This document shows, piece after piece, positions 1 through 9,779 of a stretch of 64,000 nt of DNA. The first letter of the stretch is position 1; the number at the start of each line of letters is the position of its first letter. The stretch spans positions 918,501-982,500 of the forward strand of contig OX387608.1 in the NCBI GenBank assembly GCA_947568835.1, read 5' to 3'. The notes below the pieces were generated by a model. It had not been told where the DNA came from, ran no database searches, and was given only the letters and a program-made list of their open reading frames with translations. A program made the position numbers and the translations under genes. Source of the DNA: Protonemura montana (Eukaryota > Arthropoda > Insecta > Plecoptera > Nemouridae).

Positions 1-460
1 CATCGAAGCCGTCGGCGTATTGGTTCACACGGACAACGGACCGTTACACCCCCCAAACACGGCTACACAGGGAAGATATCGACGCCCTGCTTGACTCGCC
101 GCTTCCTACATTGATAGCCGGCGATCTCAACGCCAAACACCCGGCGTAGAACTCGCGAAAGACCAACACGAAGGGAAAGATCGTGCTCCGTCACTCTATC
201 GACGCCGGCTTCATTGTCGCCGGGCCCACAGAGCCGACTCATTACCACGGCAACCGAGTCGATAGCGCAGACGTCCTGGACATCGCGCTGCTCAATAACA
301 TCGGGCACATCGTGGAACTCGCGACACTCGCCGAGCTGTCTTCAGACCACAACCCTGTCATCATCCGAATCGGGGAAGGGGTCGAGACCGAGACATCGGC
401 ACCGAAACGTGGGAAGTCGCAGACGAGACAACATCGCTCCGTATCGAGTTAACGAGAAGT
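1..460 (+). pseudogene. Non-LTR endonuclease fragment
   Basis: Broken piece of the apurinic-type endonuclease domain that opens ORF2 of Jockey-like elements. The stretch before the AGDLN motif starts in one frame (IEAVG...HTDNGPLH) and shifts near position 55. The second frame carries AGDLNAKHPA, an in-frame TAG at 148, then DVLDIALL and SSDHNPVI, which are the family's metal-binding and SDH motifs. The 5' end lies outside the window and the homology stops near 440. It cannot make a working enzyme. Confidence 0.8.
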
Positions 461-538
461 GACCACGACGAGCACCAGATCAACGAGGCATAACAATTTT
501 ACCATCAATGACAAAACTAGATATTAGATACTAGATAT

Positions 539-784
539 AGACTACACGGCCATCACTTCCCTCCTCGATGCAAAACGCGTCGAGTATTACATCTTTTCGG
601 CGCAACCTCTGCGCACGCAAACTTTCATTCTGCGCGGCCTGCCAATCAATGCAGAGCCAGAACTTATCAAGAGCGCCCTGACAGAGGCTGGTTACCCCGC
701 TCGCTCGGTCACCCAGCTGACCAACACGAGGCTCGACGCCCGCCCTCGCTTGCCACTTGTAAAAGTGACCCTCGCTCACAAGCC
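539..784 (+). pseudogene. Gag-like ORF1 fragment (element E type)
   Basis: A stretch encoding DYTAITSLLDAKRVEYY and FILRGLPINAEPELI is nearly identical to positions 20125-20376 of element E, so it is a short relic of the same family. It contains the conserved RGLP segment that precedes the zinc knuckles in these ORF1 proteins. It lacks both ends and abuts the 5' leader of element A1 at about 797. Unlike the E copy it does not carry the 4-base insertion before RGLP. Confidence 0.75.
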
Positions 785-796
785 CGCAAGCCAGGT

Positions 797-2675
797 GACG
801 AGAGAGGACCGTTTAACCTGTGCTCTTCCGTTTCGCTTACATCGCCAGTGCTTCCGATATTCCGAGCCACGCTTGCCTTCGAGTATATCTACCTGCGACC
901 AACCTTCTGTCTGGTACCTGACACGAGGATGTCCGTGCGAGGACCGGGTCCGCCCGACGTCCAAGCTGAGCCCGACGCTGGGACCGCTGGGACAGTCGTC
1001 GAAATGCAGTTCGCTGCCCCTTCGACCGACGCCTCGGCCGACGCAGCCGAATGGACAAAGGTAAGACGACGTACTGTCTCTCTTAAAAATGGGCCTTCAG
1101 CCACGTTCAATCCCCGCTCTGTGGCGTCAATTCCACAGCGGGGAAAAAACGTCTGTCACCAGACGAAGCACGGTCGCTGCTTGCGGCCGTTAAGAAGGCT
1201 GCTCCTTCAATTGTCCCTGGACAAATCGTGCCGCCAGCAACGACCGCTAAGGCCGTTCCCTCTACTTCGCATGATGCCACCATCACTCCCATGGACACCG
1301 GCTCTTCCAGCCCGGTGTCTACTCCGACAACCCAGGCGCCTAAAAAACGCCAAATTCCCGCCATTACTGGATTCTTTCCCGAATCCTTTAACTATTCCTC
1401 GTTTGCACGGAGGCTAGCAGGTAAACTTAACACCCCCTTGATGCTAACCAGGCGAGGAACTGATAAGAGGGGCCCGCCGGGCTCTCTCGAAATCAAGGTC
1501 TGAGTCTCGATCCAGACCACTAACGAGTCCGATTACCACACGACTTCCAATTTCCTCAAGTCAGAGGGGATTGAATTCTTTGTGTTCCGCACCCTCTCTG
1601 ACAAAACCATCAAAGTTGTCATCCGCAACTTGATGGAGCTTATACCGCCGGAGGAAATCAAGGCGGAACTCCTCACCCAGGGTTTCGAAGTGGTAAATGT
1701 TGCAGCAATGCGCAATTACCACAAGATACCTATTCCCATGTTCCTCGTGGAACTGCGAGACTGCGCGACCACGCCGGAGATTTACAATCTCCGGACTTTA
1801 CTCAACATGAGGGTAATCGTGGAAGCGTACCGCGGCCCCAGCGGACCACGACAGTGTCACAACTGTTGTCGGTTCGGGCATGTAACCAGCGGTTGCAGCG
1901 CCCATCCCCGGTGCGTCAAGTGCGCTGGTGCTCACCACACCAACACTTGCACCAAATCCGACCTGACTATTCCTGCAACGTGTGCTAATTGTAATGAGCG
2001 GCACACAGCATCCTACCGCGCCTGCCCGGCATTCAAAGCCGCTTCCGTCGCCCATAAAGCTAGACTCCTGGGCCCTAAGCCCAAGCCCCAGGTCAAGCAG
2101 ACTACTGCTGCTGATACTCAAAAATTCATCCCGGCACCGCCCCCGGCGCATAACGCTTGGGACAGAGCCATTCCTGACCCAATTCCAACCCCAGAGGCCC
2201 CGGTAGCATCGCCACCAACAGCAGCAACAAAGCCAGCCCCTGCGGCAGCCCGCCCTAAGCCAGTTGCCCGGCCAAGAGTCCATCAGACTCAGCAGCCAAA
2301 ATCCCAACGAGAGAAGGTTTCGTCAAAACCTATCTCGAACCAGACCCCAAACACTAGCTTCATGCGCAGTGCTGCCTGCGAACAAGTTTTGGCTCCATCA
2401 GAGCACCTGCCCTCAGCATCAGCAATCTCCTCTCTCATCAAGAGAGGATAAGAGCTTCTTCAAATGAAGCTAAATAATCCCACCTCCGATAATCAAGCAT
2501 TATCAATGGCCACCCTACAGTTTGTCGTAGAAGCCGTGCAAATCCTTGTGTGACTTCCACAACACAACACTCCTCTCCGGCCTCCGGCAGACTAATATTT
2601 TGGAATTGTAATGGGGTCACAGCTCAAAAAGCTGAACTAGAACTTCTTCTGCTAGATGAGGACATAGGTATTGCG
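797..2675 (+). mobile_element. Non-LTR element A, copy 1, 3' truncated
   Basis: The 5' leader (797-928) and ORF1 match the second copy at 17569-18157 almost base for base. The element runs through ORF1, a spacer with stops (2452-2590) and the first codons of ORF2 (reading IFWNCNGVTAQKAELE from about 2598), then ends abruptly at about 2675. In copy 2 the ORF2 sequence continues. The RT is missing completely. Confidence 0.8.
929..2451 (+). pseudogene. Gag-like ORF1 of element A1, frameshifted
   Basis: Nucleic-acid-binding ORF1 protein of a Jockey-type retrotransposon. The start at ATG 929 (MSVRGPGPPDV) is supported by the same start at 17693 in copy 2. A basic, Pro/Ser-rich N-terminal half is followed by the RNL segment and three zinc knuckles: CHNCCRFGHVTSGC, CVKCAGAHHTNTC and CANCNERHTASYRAC, encoded at about 1855-2030. 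A Pro/Ala-rich tail ends at 2451. Two lesions are visible: one A is missing from an A7 run near 1144, shifting the frame, and a TGA interrupts the sense frame at 1501. It would bind element RNA if intact. Confidence 0.85.
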
Positions 2676-2833
2676 ATAGGTATGCATAGGAGAGGAGCTC
2701 ATTGAAGGAAGTCCATCTGTTCCATGGCAGTCGGAGTGTCCGAGCAGTCGGAGTGTCCGAGCAGCTTACTCATTGGCAGCTGTCAACAAGTCAAAACTCA
2801 AGATGATGCGTAAGTAGTAATCAGTAGTAGTAG

Positions 2834-2925
2834 TATTTCAATTTCAATTTATTTATTGTCTATTATCAAAGAATACATTGATTTGCAGACATTGTAGTAG
2901 TAGTAGCAGTAGTAGTAGTAGTCAC
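2834..2925. repeat. GTA trinucleotide-rich tract
   Basis: Two short runs of (GTA)n at 2826-2841 and 2889-2922 flank an AT-rich stretch. The reverse complement reads AATAAATAAATTG followed by TAC repeats, which resembles the microsatellite tail of CR1-like elements, so this may be a minus-strand 3' tail. No coding capacity is seen. Confidence 0.5.
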
Positions 2926-2985
2926 GCTTTTGTGTTTATATGCATGGAAAAAAAATACTTATTTCTGGAATTTTGGTTTTTACAG

Positions 2986-3190
2986 CTTTTTAAGAACACT
3001 GAGCGCTGTGATAGTAACGCTCGCGAAGGATGTCCATCGGAGATTAAACGTGAACGTCAGGATTTTGCCCACTGTTAAGGCCCTGAAAGAAGTCGCAATA
3101 GCCATGGCAAACTCGCCGTTGTCCTTAGAGATCCGCCGCTGCCGCAAGATTCTTTCGGAGAGGGCTAAACCGGCGATCCAGTGGGGAGAG
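2986..3190 (+). CDS. Unrecognised gene, exon n-2
   Basis: Internal exon predicted from a good acceptor (TTTTTACAG before 2986) and a donor (GAG|GTGTGT at 3190/3191). Its first base completes a codon; the rest is a 68-codon open stretch beginning FLRTLSAVIVTLAKDV and ending KPAIQWGE in phase 0. It is rich in Arg, Lys and Leu and probably helical. It joins in frame to the next two exons. I do not recognise the protein. Upstream exons were not found; the region to the left is retrotransposon relic, so the gene may be 5' truncated or may itself belong to a mobile element. Confidence 0.5.
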
Positions 3191-3305
3191 GTGTGTATAC
3201 CACATTTGAAACCATGTCTACATTTTGATCCACATTTTGAATGTTATGTAGTTGTGAATGACTGGACTTTAATTAAAAGATTTTAATGCTTACTTCTGTT
3301 TACAG

Positions 3306-3422
3306 GATGCAGATTCAACTCCAGATGTTAGCCGCCCTTGTTCCACCGAACCTGAACCTGCAATGGCTGAAGATGCAGCCCCCCTGAACCCCTCCCCAGA
3401 ACCTGAAGCAGGAACTTCGAAG
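3306..3422 (+). CDS. Unrecognised gene, exon n-1
   Basis: A 117-nt exon with phase 0 at both ends. The acceptor is TGTTTACAG before 3306 and the donor is AAG|GTATAT after 3422. It encodes 39 residues rich in Pro, Glu, Asp and Ser (DADSTPDVSRPCSTEPEP...), which looks like a disordered acidic linker. The intron before it is 115 bp and the one after it 201 bp. Confidence 0.5.
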
Positions 3423-3623
3423 GTATATATCCAATTTATTTCAACAGATTTTTACAAATTATTTTGAACAGTGTCTGAGTACTAAAAACTAAAAATATTT
3501 CAATATATAGATACATATACATATAATATACATTTCAATATGTAGTCATTGCTTTCTTTCATTCCAACAATGTCACAAGACAGGTCATAATATTTGATTT
3601 TTAATACTCTTCTTTGCTTTTAG

Positions 3624-3755
3624 AAACGGAAACTAGCTCGGCCCGGTGTGCGCCGGATTTCGGCTGGGTACGTGCACCCTTCTAACAAGTTCTCCCATGA
3701 AGTAAAGATGGACGAAGCCCTAATTACGAGCTCCAGGCTAAGGAGGCAGCATTAA
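3624..3755 (+). CDS. Unrecognised gene, last exon
   Basis: The acceptor TTGCTTTTAG precedes 3624. Phase 0 translation starts with KRKLARPGVRRISAGY, a basic, possibly nuclear-localising stretch, and ends at TAA 3753-3755 after SRLRRQH. Reading frames of all three exons agree without adjustment, which is the main evidence that this is a real spliced unit. A second, diverged copy of the last two thirds of this exon lies at 3831-3949. Confidence 0.5.
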   Translation, partial: KRKLARPGVRRISAGYVHPSNKFSHEVKMDEALITSSRLRRQH

Positions 3756-3830
3756 TAACATTATCCTCCTTGATGATGATGCCGATGTAAATATTATTTG
3801 TATAGGTACTTATAAAATATCTACTTTATT

Positions 3831-3949
3831 GTGCGACGGATTTCGGCTGGGTACTTTCACCCCTCCAACATGTTCTCCCGCGAAGTCAAGATGAACCAAG
3901 CGCTTATTCCGAGCTCCAGGCTAAGGAGGCAGCATTAATAACATTATCA
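3831..3949 (+). pseudogene. Duplicate of the preceding last exon
   Basis: Starts at GTGCGACGGATTTCGGCTGG and runs through the same stop and the TAATAACATTATC that follows, parallel to 3648-3767. The translation keeps the frame: RRISAGYFHPSN and SSRLRRQH against RRISAGYVHPSN and SSRLRRQH. It has no acceptor of its own, so it may be a 183-bp-offset tandem duplication rather than an alternative exon. Confidence 0.6.
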
Positions 3950-4287
3950 ATCAATCTATTCATTAGGTATATATTTTCTATATTATATTATATTATATTT
4001 CTATATTATATATATTCAAACAACCGGAGGGGAAGGCATTGTACGGTCCGTGTAAGTTTCACGTCCCCGCTGCCCTTGGTTTAATCAACCCTGATAGCAA
4101 GAGGCAGCGGCTGTGCATTTCGCCAGCCGACTCGAACCGCCTAAACCTTTCGGCATTTGCGCCGTTCAGAGGCGGGGAGAGGTCCCGGACAATCGCGTCC
4201 ACTGACCGGTCAGTGTTACATCACCGCTCTAGCCGCCGAAAGCCGTCCTATTTTTGTACTTTTAACTCATAGACTTACTTTGCTATA

Positions 4288-5783
4288 ATGCAACGAGCCC
4301 CAACCAAAAATCGGTTGTCCGAAAGGGCATCTGGGGAAGTTCAAAGTAAAGACTCGGGGTCCTCACAGCCACTAACCCATGCTCAGATTGACGAAAAGTG
4401 TCGAGCTCTGGTAGCTTCTAACCAAACAGCTAATTCGGCTGACTGTCCACAACGTGGACTTCAGAGACCAGTGCCTCGAAAGCACATTAACATAAACGAC
4501 AACAAAGCTCGAGAAGACAGCAAGCCGCGGAGCCGCAGTGCAAGACGAATCCGGTTTAGTCGCGCACTTTTATTAGCAGCACCGACATCAAGGGGGGCGC
4601 GAAAACCTAGAAAAGGCACAGCTTACCCCGGCATTATCTATAGATATGTCGCAATCCCCTCGGTCTATTCGAGACCAAGTTCAAGTAATTGCTCGATCAC
4701 TCGCTCCAACCCAATCAAACAAGTTGCACCAGAGCTTCCCGGCGAAAGAAGCCGGTAAAGTCCGCGTCTCCTGAGACATCGTGCGCTGACGATGATAGCG
4801 TTTGAAACCGTGCGGCGCGATAAGCGCAAAACTCGGACGCCCCGCATGCGCGGCAAAACATCGTCAACGACAATGGTGACCGACCAATACGCGGCCCTCA
4901 CCGATGACGACCAACATCCAATGGACACCGCGTCTGACTGTGACATGTTAGATTCCGTGCCAGACGCACCCAAGAAATGCAAGGTACCGGCCATCATCTT
5001 CAAGGCCAAAGCTAGCCATAAGGACCCTTGGTTCAAAGGTCACTGACACCAATTACCTACTCAAGACTACAGGGGATAACTACAAACTGACCCTTTGAAA
5101 CCCGACTGACTACCGTTTCGTCACTGACTTCCTAAAAGTCGATGGAACCGAATTCCATTCAATTCGCTATCAAGAAGTTGCGCTCGCAGCGCTTTATTAT
5201 CCGCGGCCTGCCACGCTCGGTCGACACGACCGACATCGACGAGAAACTGCAAGCACTGGGCTTCAAACCCAGTGCCGTGGTGCAATTGTCTCGCTACTCC
5301 GGTGATGACAAAATCATCTATCCTCTATTTGCCATGACCTTGCTGATAGAGGCAGACACCCCGGCCAAAGATGTCTCGACCATCACGCAACTGCTTCGCT
5401 GTACCGTGACGACCGAGGCACCACGCACGGTCCTGCGCAGTGCCATCGCTGCCAACGAGTAGGGCATGCTACCGCCTACTGCTACCAGGCGCCGCGCTGC
5501 GTGCGCTGCGCAGGCGAACTGTCCGACACCACGAGGCACTGCAGATCCAAAATGCTGCAACTGCAAAGACGGGGACCACCCAGCGAGCTACAGGGGGTGC
5601 GCCTACCTGAATCGCGCCAAACACCAGGCCACGCAACCCAAAGCTGGGCAATCTGCAGGATGGAAAAAACCATCATTGGAGAAAGCCAAGCCAGTCGCCA
5701 AGCCCCGCACCACCATGCGACCCCGGATTGAGATTCCTGCAACCATCACCAACAGTGGTCGCACATACGCCGATGCCATTTAA
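4288..5783 (+). pseudogene. Gag-like ORF1 of element B
   Basis: Degraded ORF1. The N-terminal open stretch from ATG 4288 (MQRAPTKNRLSERAS) is basic. The part from 4792 aligns by eye with element D ORF1: DQYAALTDDDQHPMDTA against NKFAALSDESSGMDTD, then KCKVPAIIFKAK, RSQRFIIRGLPRS and TEAPR. Remnants of zinc knuckles (CVRCAG-like, CCNCKDGDHPASYRGC) lie at about 5500-5600. Several frameshifts and stops (near 4760, 5045, 5098, 5160, 5460) kill it. The ORF ends at 5783, about 180 nt before ORF2. Confidence 0.7.
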
Positions 5784-5965
5784 GTATAAAGATCCATGTA
5801 CCGATCACACCGAGACTCCACCTCCCAACCAATCCTTCCCCACCGACCCATCCTGGGCAGCTCTGCTCGGGCAAATCCTTGTCTCGGTTGAGCAGAGCAA
5901 CCGTCACCTTGCCCTCCTAATGCAGACAATGACTGCAATTCTCGCCGCCACTCATTCCTCCAAAA

Positions 5966-6405
5966 ATGCCGTCACGCCCTGAACAGGCAATCACCAACAT
6001 CCTCAACTGGAATGCCAACGGCATACGGAATCGTACAAGTGAACTTATCACACTGATGGAGGCGACAAACACCACCGTCGCTCTCGTGTGCGAAACACAT
6101 CTCCTACCCGGCCACCAACTGTGCTTAGCCAACCATACAGTATACCGAACTGACCGCCCACGAATCATCGCCGCAGGCGGCACCGCAGTCATCGTCAACA
6201 ACATCGTACGCCACGAGCCAATCCCACTACCAGCTCTGCGCAGACTCGAGGCGACCGGTGTCTGCCTCCACACAGCCAAATGCCCTCTTAGAGTGTTCGC
6301 GCGGCTTACTCACCACCAGGCTGGCCGATCATTGAGGCAGACATCGAGGCGCTGCTTGACTCCAAGCAATTCACCATCATTGCTGGAGATCTGAACGCCA
6401 CTAAC
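5966..6405 (+). pseudogene. ORF2 endonuclease fragment of element B
   Basis: Starts at ATG 5966 (MPSRPEQAITNILNWNANG), with WNANGIRNRTSEL, CETHLLPGH, TVYRTDRP, GGTAVIV and LEATGV. These are the ordered motifs of Jockey-clade endonucleases, and they closely resemble element D ORF2. A frameshift near 6295 moves the rest (IEADIEALL, IIAGDLNAT) into another frame, and a stop plus loss of homology follows at 6405. Confidence 0.8.
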
Positions 6406-6462
6406 TAATCGAAGTTTTCAAGTTTTCGAAGTTTTCAGCTGCCTTCGAGGAAGGCAGCTGAT

Positions 6463-6537
6463 CAAGTACAAGTACAATCAAGTACAAGTACAATCAAGTA
6501 CAAGTACAATCAAGTACAAGTACAATCAAGTACAATT
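6463..6537. repeat. Short tandem repeat CAAGTACAAGTACAAT
   Basis: About four to five copies of a 16-bp unit built from CAAGTA. It is preceded at 6412-6440 by a short AAGTTTTCGAAGTTTTC duplication. It lies directly at the broken 3' end of element B. Confidence 0.85.
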
Positions 6538-6539
6538 GT

Positions 6540-7620
6540 CTGCTGGATGAATTTCCAGCGGACTGCATCGAGAGCCAAGAATTTGTTGGCTCACAATAAG
6601 CCCCAGTGGTCTTTCAAATCGAACGAAAAAAAAACCTTCGCCAGCCCTGCCATTGCCATTCCAGGCCAGACGGACGCGACCACACTGATGCATAAGAAAT
6701 CTGATGACACGGTATGTGCAGTGGCTTTCTGATTTTCCCTGTGTCCGATCTAGTGTTGAGTTATTTGCTCTTTACTCTCCCATTTATCTGTTTGCTTTTT
6801 GAAAGCTACAAAAATAAAACTCAACGTCATCCAGCACGGTCTGTTGGCTACATCCACGGACATGTTTCTAGGAGGTCTGGCTAGCACGGCCCGTTGGCTG
6901 CATTCACGGACACTATTCTAGAAGGCCTATAAAAGCAAACGACTCGCTGGCATGTACGACCATTGCTCTCTCATGTGGACATACTAACGGAAATGCTCCT
7001 CCCAGAGCTGGAAATTCCTGCATCTGAATTCTCTGAAACCACTGGTTCAAGAAAGTTCCTTGTCGAGAGCGGACGTGTTTTTCTCGCTCTGACAAATTTC
7101 AAAGAGCAAATGTGACCGTGTCAATTTTCGAAGTGAATATTTTTTAAAGTGCAACTTGCACTTTATTTTTATTTTGTGACTATCGCGTGTCGAAAATTTC
7201 TTGTGATTATGTGTGCGTGTGAAAAGCGTTTGTTTTAGAACATGAGTGCTTAACACGACCCTTTTTCTCTCGTTCTGAGAATTCACGAACACGAGTGTTT
7301 TTACACGAAATTTTCTTGTTAGTTTTAGAATCATGAACACGAGTGTTTTTCACGCCATTTCTGTGTAAATTCTGTTCGCCAGAAAATTACCATCAGATTG
7401 ATCTTTGATCTTGAAGGGGATAGACTTCGTTCTCTCCATCATTCCGTCAACCAATGACACACGCCCTTTCTCTTGTTGGCCAATGACAACGCTCGTCCCA
7501 AAACGTGTTTGACTAAAGATCAAAGATTAAAGGTGATAGACTTCGTTTTTTCGTTTTAGCGACATCGCAAGTGACATTGAAATAGAGTACCTTCAGTACG
7601 CAAACAGAATTAAATTAATA
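6540..7620. other. No recognisable gene; leader-like sequence
   Basis: A 61-codon open stretch at 6547-6729 has no recognisable motif and is not called. The rest is low-GC sequence with repeated short phrases: AACACGAGTGTTTTT twice at 7269-7350, and GATAGACTTCGTT twice at 7420 and 7530. It could be the untranslated leader of a former transcription unit starting at the TATA box at 6928, but no coding sequence of such a unit was found. Confidence 0.4.
6833..6935 (+). promoter_or_regulatory. Candidate promoter: tandem 50-bp unit plus TATA box
   Basis: Two 50-bp units start at 6833 and 6883 (AGCACGG...GTTGGCT...CACGGACA). The second ends in TTCTAGAAG (6916-6924), a two-block heat-shock-element-like motif, followed at once by TATAAAAG (6928-6935). 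Spacing and composition resemble an inducible polymerase II promoter. No downstream reading frame was identified, so the assignment rests on motifs only. Confidence 0.3.
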
Positions 7621-8928
7621 TAGAATCATCGGATTCTTTTCCGGCACTCCCCGCGCCGTCGGTCAGGCGCTTTACCAAGCGTAAAGGTGCATTTGTCCCG
7701 GTAAATGCGCCTTTGAAAGGTTTTACGCACATTGTTTCATCTCCGGACAATAGCGAAGACGATATGGACTTTCAAGTCGTATCGAACAAACGTGGAGCGG
7801 CCCCCAGCAGCTCCGACGACGAGCGCCGCATCGTGAAGCGAGTGGCACAAGTGTCCCCAACCTTGACGGCAAATCGCTTTTCCCCGATTGCGCCGATCGA
7901 CGTTCCGGCTAGCTCGGCCGAACCAGACCAGACCGACCAGACCAATGATGCCGAGCCAGAGGCATCGGTGAAGCAATACAAGATCCCGCCCGTGTGCGTC
8001 AAAAACTTTGCCACGCACAAAGCTTTAATCACGTACATTTCCCAAGTGACGAAAGCATTCGTCGTCACTCCTCGCCGTGACTTCTCCCGCGTCCAGCTGG
8101 AGAAAATTGCAGACTACCGGGCACTAACATCGGCCTTGGAGGAAGATGCAATCGAGCATTACACCTTTTCTGAGTCGCTCCCGAAAACTCAGCGATTCGT
8201 GATCCGCGGTCTCCCAAAAACGCCGACCCGGCCGAGATCCGAGGGAAATTGGAGTGGCTCGGTATCCCGACACGCTCCGTGACCCAACTGCATCGCCATG
8301 CAAGCGGCAATATCGAAGGCCGCAAAGCTCTCGGCGACAAACTGCCGCTGTACGCAGTATCTCTCGCCGCGCGACAACCCGGCACCAAGCCGTCGATCTG
8401 ACCGGGCTCATCCGACTCCAGAACTGCGTGGTGTCGGTCGAGGCGCCGCGCGACTCGACGCCAAAAGCCCCGATGTGCTTCCGCTGCCAACACATCGGAC
8501 ATGTGTCGGAGTTCTGCCGGCGTCAGGCTCGCTGCGGCCAGGACCACGCCTCGAACACCTGCACGGTCCCCATGACCGTCAAGGCCACATGCGCGAACTG
8601 TGGCGGCGAACACCCGGCCAACTATCACGGCTGCGAATACTTGCGACGAGCCCAGGCACGCCATCACCAACAGCGGCCGTCCCTGGGGGATGCTGTACAC
8701 GGAGCCCGGAACAGCGATGGTCAACGCCGGCGACAGGAGGTCGCCCGGGCAACGGCCGGAACAAACCCATTCATAGACCCGGCTCCCGAACCAACCGCAG
8801 AGCGAGTCCAGGAACCAGTTTTGACCAGCAAATCGGACGCCGAACCCAACATCTTTGGCATCCCATTGGCGGGGATTGACTGGCGCTCAATCCTACTGAC
8901 TGTGGCCAAAGCAATTGCCGATAGATAG
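7620..8928 (+). pseudogene. Gag-like ORF1 of a further non-LTR element (F)
   Basis: An open frame runs from about 7623 (no ATG before 7713) through SSDDERRIVKR, YKIPPVCVKNF and RRDFSRVQLEKIADYRAL to RFVIRGLPK. A frameshift near 8215 then moves to the frame that contains the knuckles CFRCQHIGHVSEFC, a partial second one, and CANCGGEHPANYHGC (about 8475-8630). It ends at 8928. The order (variable N-terminus, RGLP segment, knuckles, Pro-rich tail) matches the other ORF1 proteins here, but the sequence is its own subfamily. No ORF2 follows; the sequence after 8930 is unrelated. Confidence 0.8.
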
Positions 8929-8929
8929 A

Positions 8930-9140
8930 TAGATCGGGTCGAAGACGAAGACGAGCGAGCATAGAGCGATTTTTGAGCGTTGTCAATACACTCGTAGTTT
9001 TTACTACGCTTCACGACGAGACTACGCCGGGGAATTCTGTTTTCATCGGCAAGGTCGGCAAGTCATCAAGGCAGAGTGGGTTCCGCTCCCTTCAGGAGTA
9101 GGCATAACGCAAGATTACTCTCTGGCCCAACGCGTCCCGG
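8930..9140. other. No recognisable content
   Basis: GC-rich stretch with a GATA tetranucleotide run at its left edge (8922-8936). It contains no motif I can assign. It separates the ORF1 of element F from the palindromic monomers. Confidence 0.3.
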
Positions 9141-9152
9141 TACTCTAAGAGG

Positions 9153-9345
9153 TGTGCCCGTCACGTACGTGACGCCGGAAGGCTGCTCGTTTGCAGACCT
9201 AACGGTGTTCTCGTTTCGTTGTCGGCCCTCGGCCAGGTACCCGTCACGTGCGTGACGCCGGAAGGCTGCTCGTTTGCAGACCCAACGGTGTTCTCGTATC
9301 GTTGTCGGCCCTCGGCAAAGTACCCGTCACGTGAGTGACGCGGAA
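9153..9345. repeat. 83-bp tandem units with 16-bp palindromes
   Basis: Three starts spaced exactly 83 bp apart (9159, 9242, 9325). Each opens with a palindrome: CGTCACGTACGTGACG, CGTCACGTGCGTGACG and CGTCACGTGAGTGACG. The unit continues CCGGAAGGCTGCTCGTTTGC. The palindromes contain CACGTG/ACGTGACG cores typical of bZIP or bHLH sites. The array lies about 300 bp before the leader motif of element C and may be a promoter-type monomer array, but that is inference. Confidence 0.6.
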
Positions 9346-9779
9346 ACGCTGGACCGTTGGTTTGCCAGGGAGTAGCGTGCCTGCCACCCACGCGGACGAC
9401 TTGCGTTCGATCCCGGCCAAGTCCAATCCGATTTTTATCGAGGAAAGGACGATCAAGACCATCAACAGCGCGGACCCTTTGCCTGTGCCCGGTCCTCTGC
9501 CTTTAGCAGTTGGCCGGAGGGTACCGTAAGCATCGCCGCCCGTACAAACTACACGATTAGGCCAGCCAACCCCTTTGCCGATATACCGTGCCCGGAGCCC
9601 TAGGTGGCCAGTACTGGGTACTGAGCTCAACCCCGCCTAGGTCAAACCGGAGGGGAAGGCATTGCACGGCCCGTGTTAGTTCAGCGCCTGATCAGGCGCT
9701 GACAATTGACTTGTCGAGATCTCCACGACATATCAATCAAGTCATAAGGGAAATTGCAAAGCTACATGATGTAAGCGGC

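Larger units (their letters stand above)
4022..6408 (+). mobile_element. Non-LTR element B, 3' truncated
   Basis: Begins with the leader motif AACCGGAGGGGAAGGCATTG, which recurs at 9645 in front of element C. It then carries a degraded ORF1 and the first part of an ORF2 endonuclease, ending near 6405 just after AGDLNAT. A junk tandem sequence follows. No RT or 3' end is present. Confidence 0.75.

Noticed and set aside
8065-8724. 219-codon open frame on the minus strand
   Set aside because: Shadow of the GC-rich gag-like ORF1 on the plus strand, which carries the zinc knuckles.
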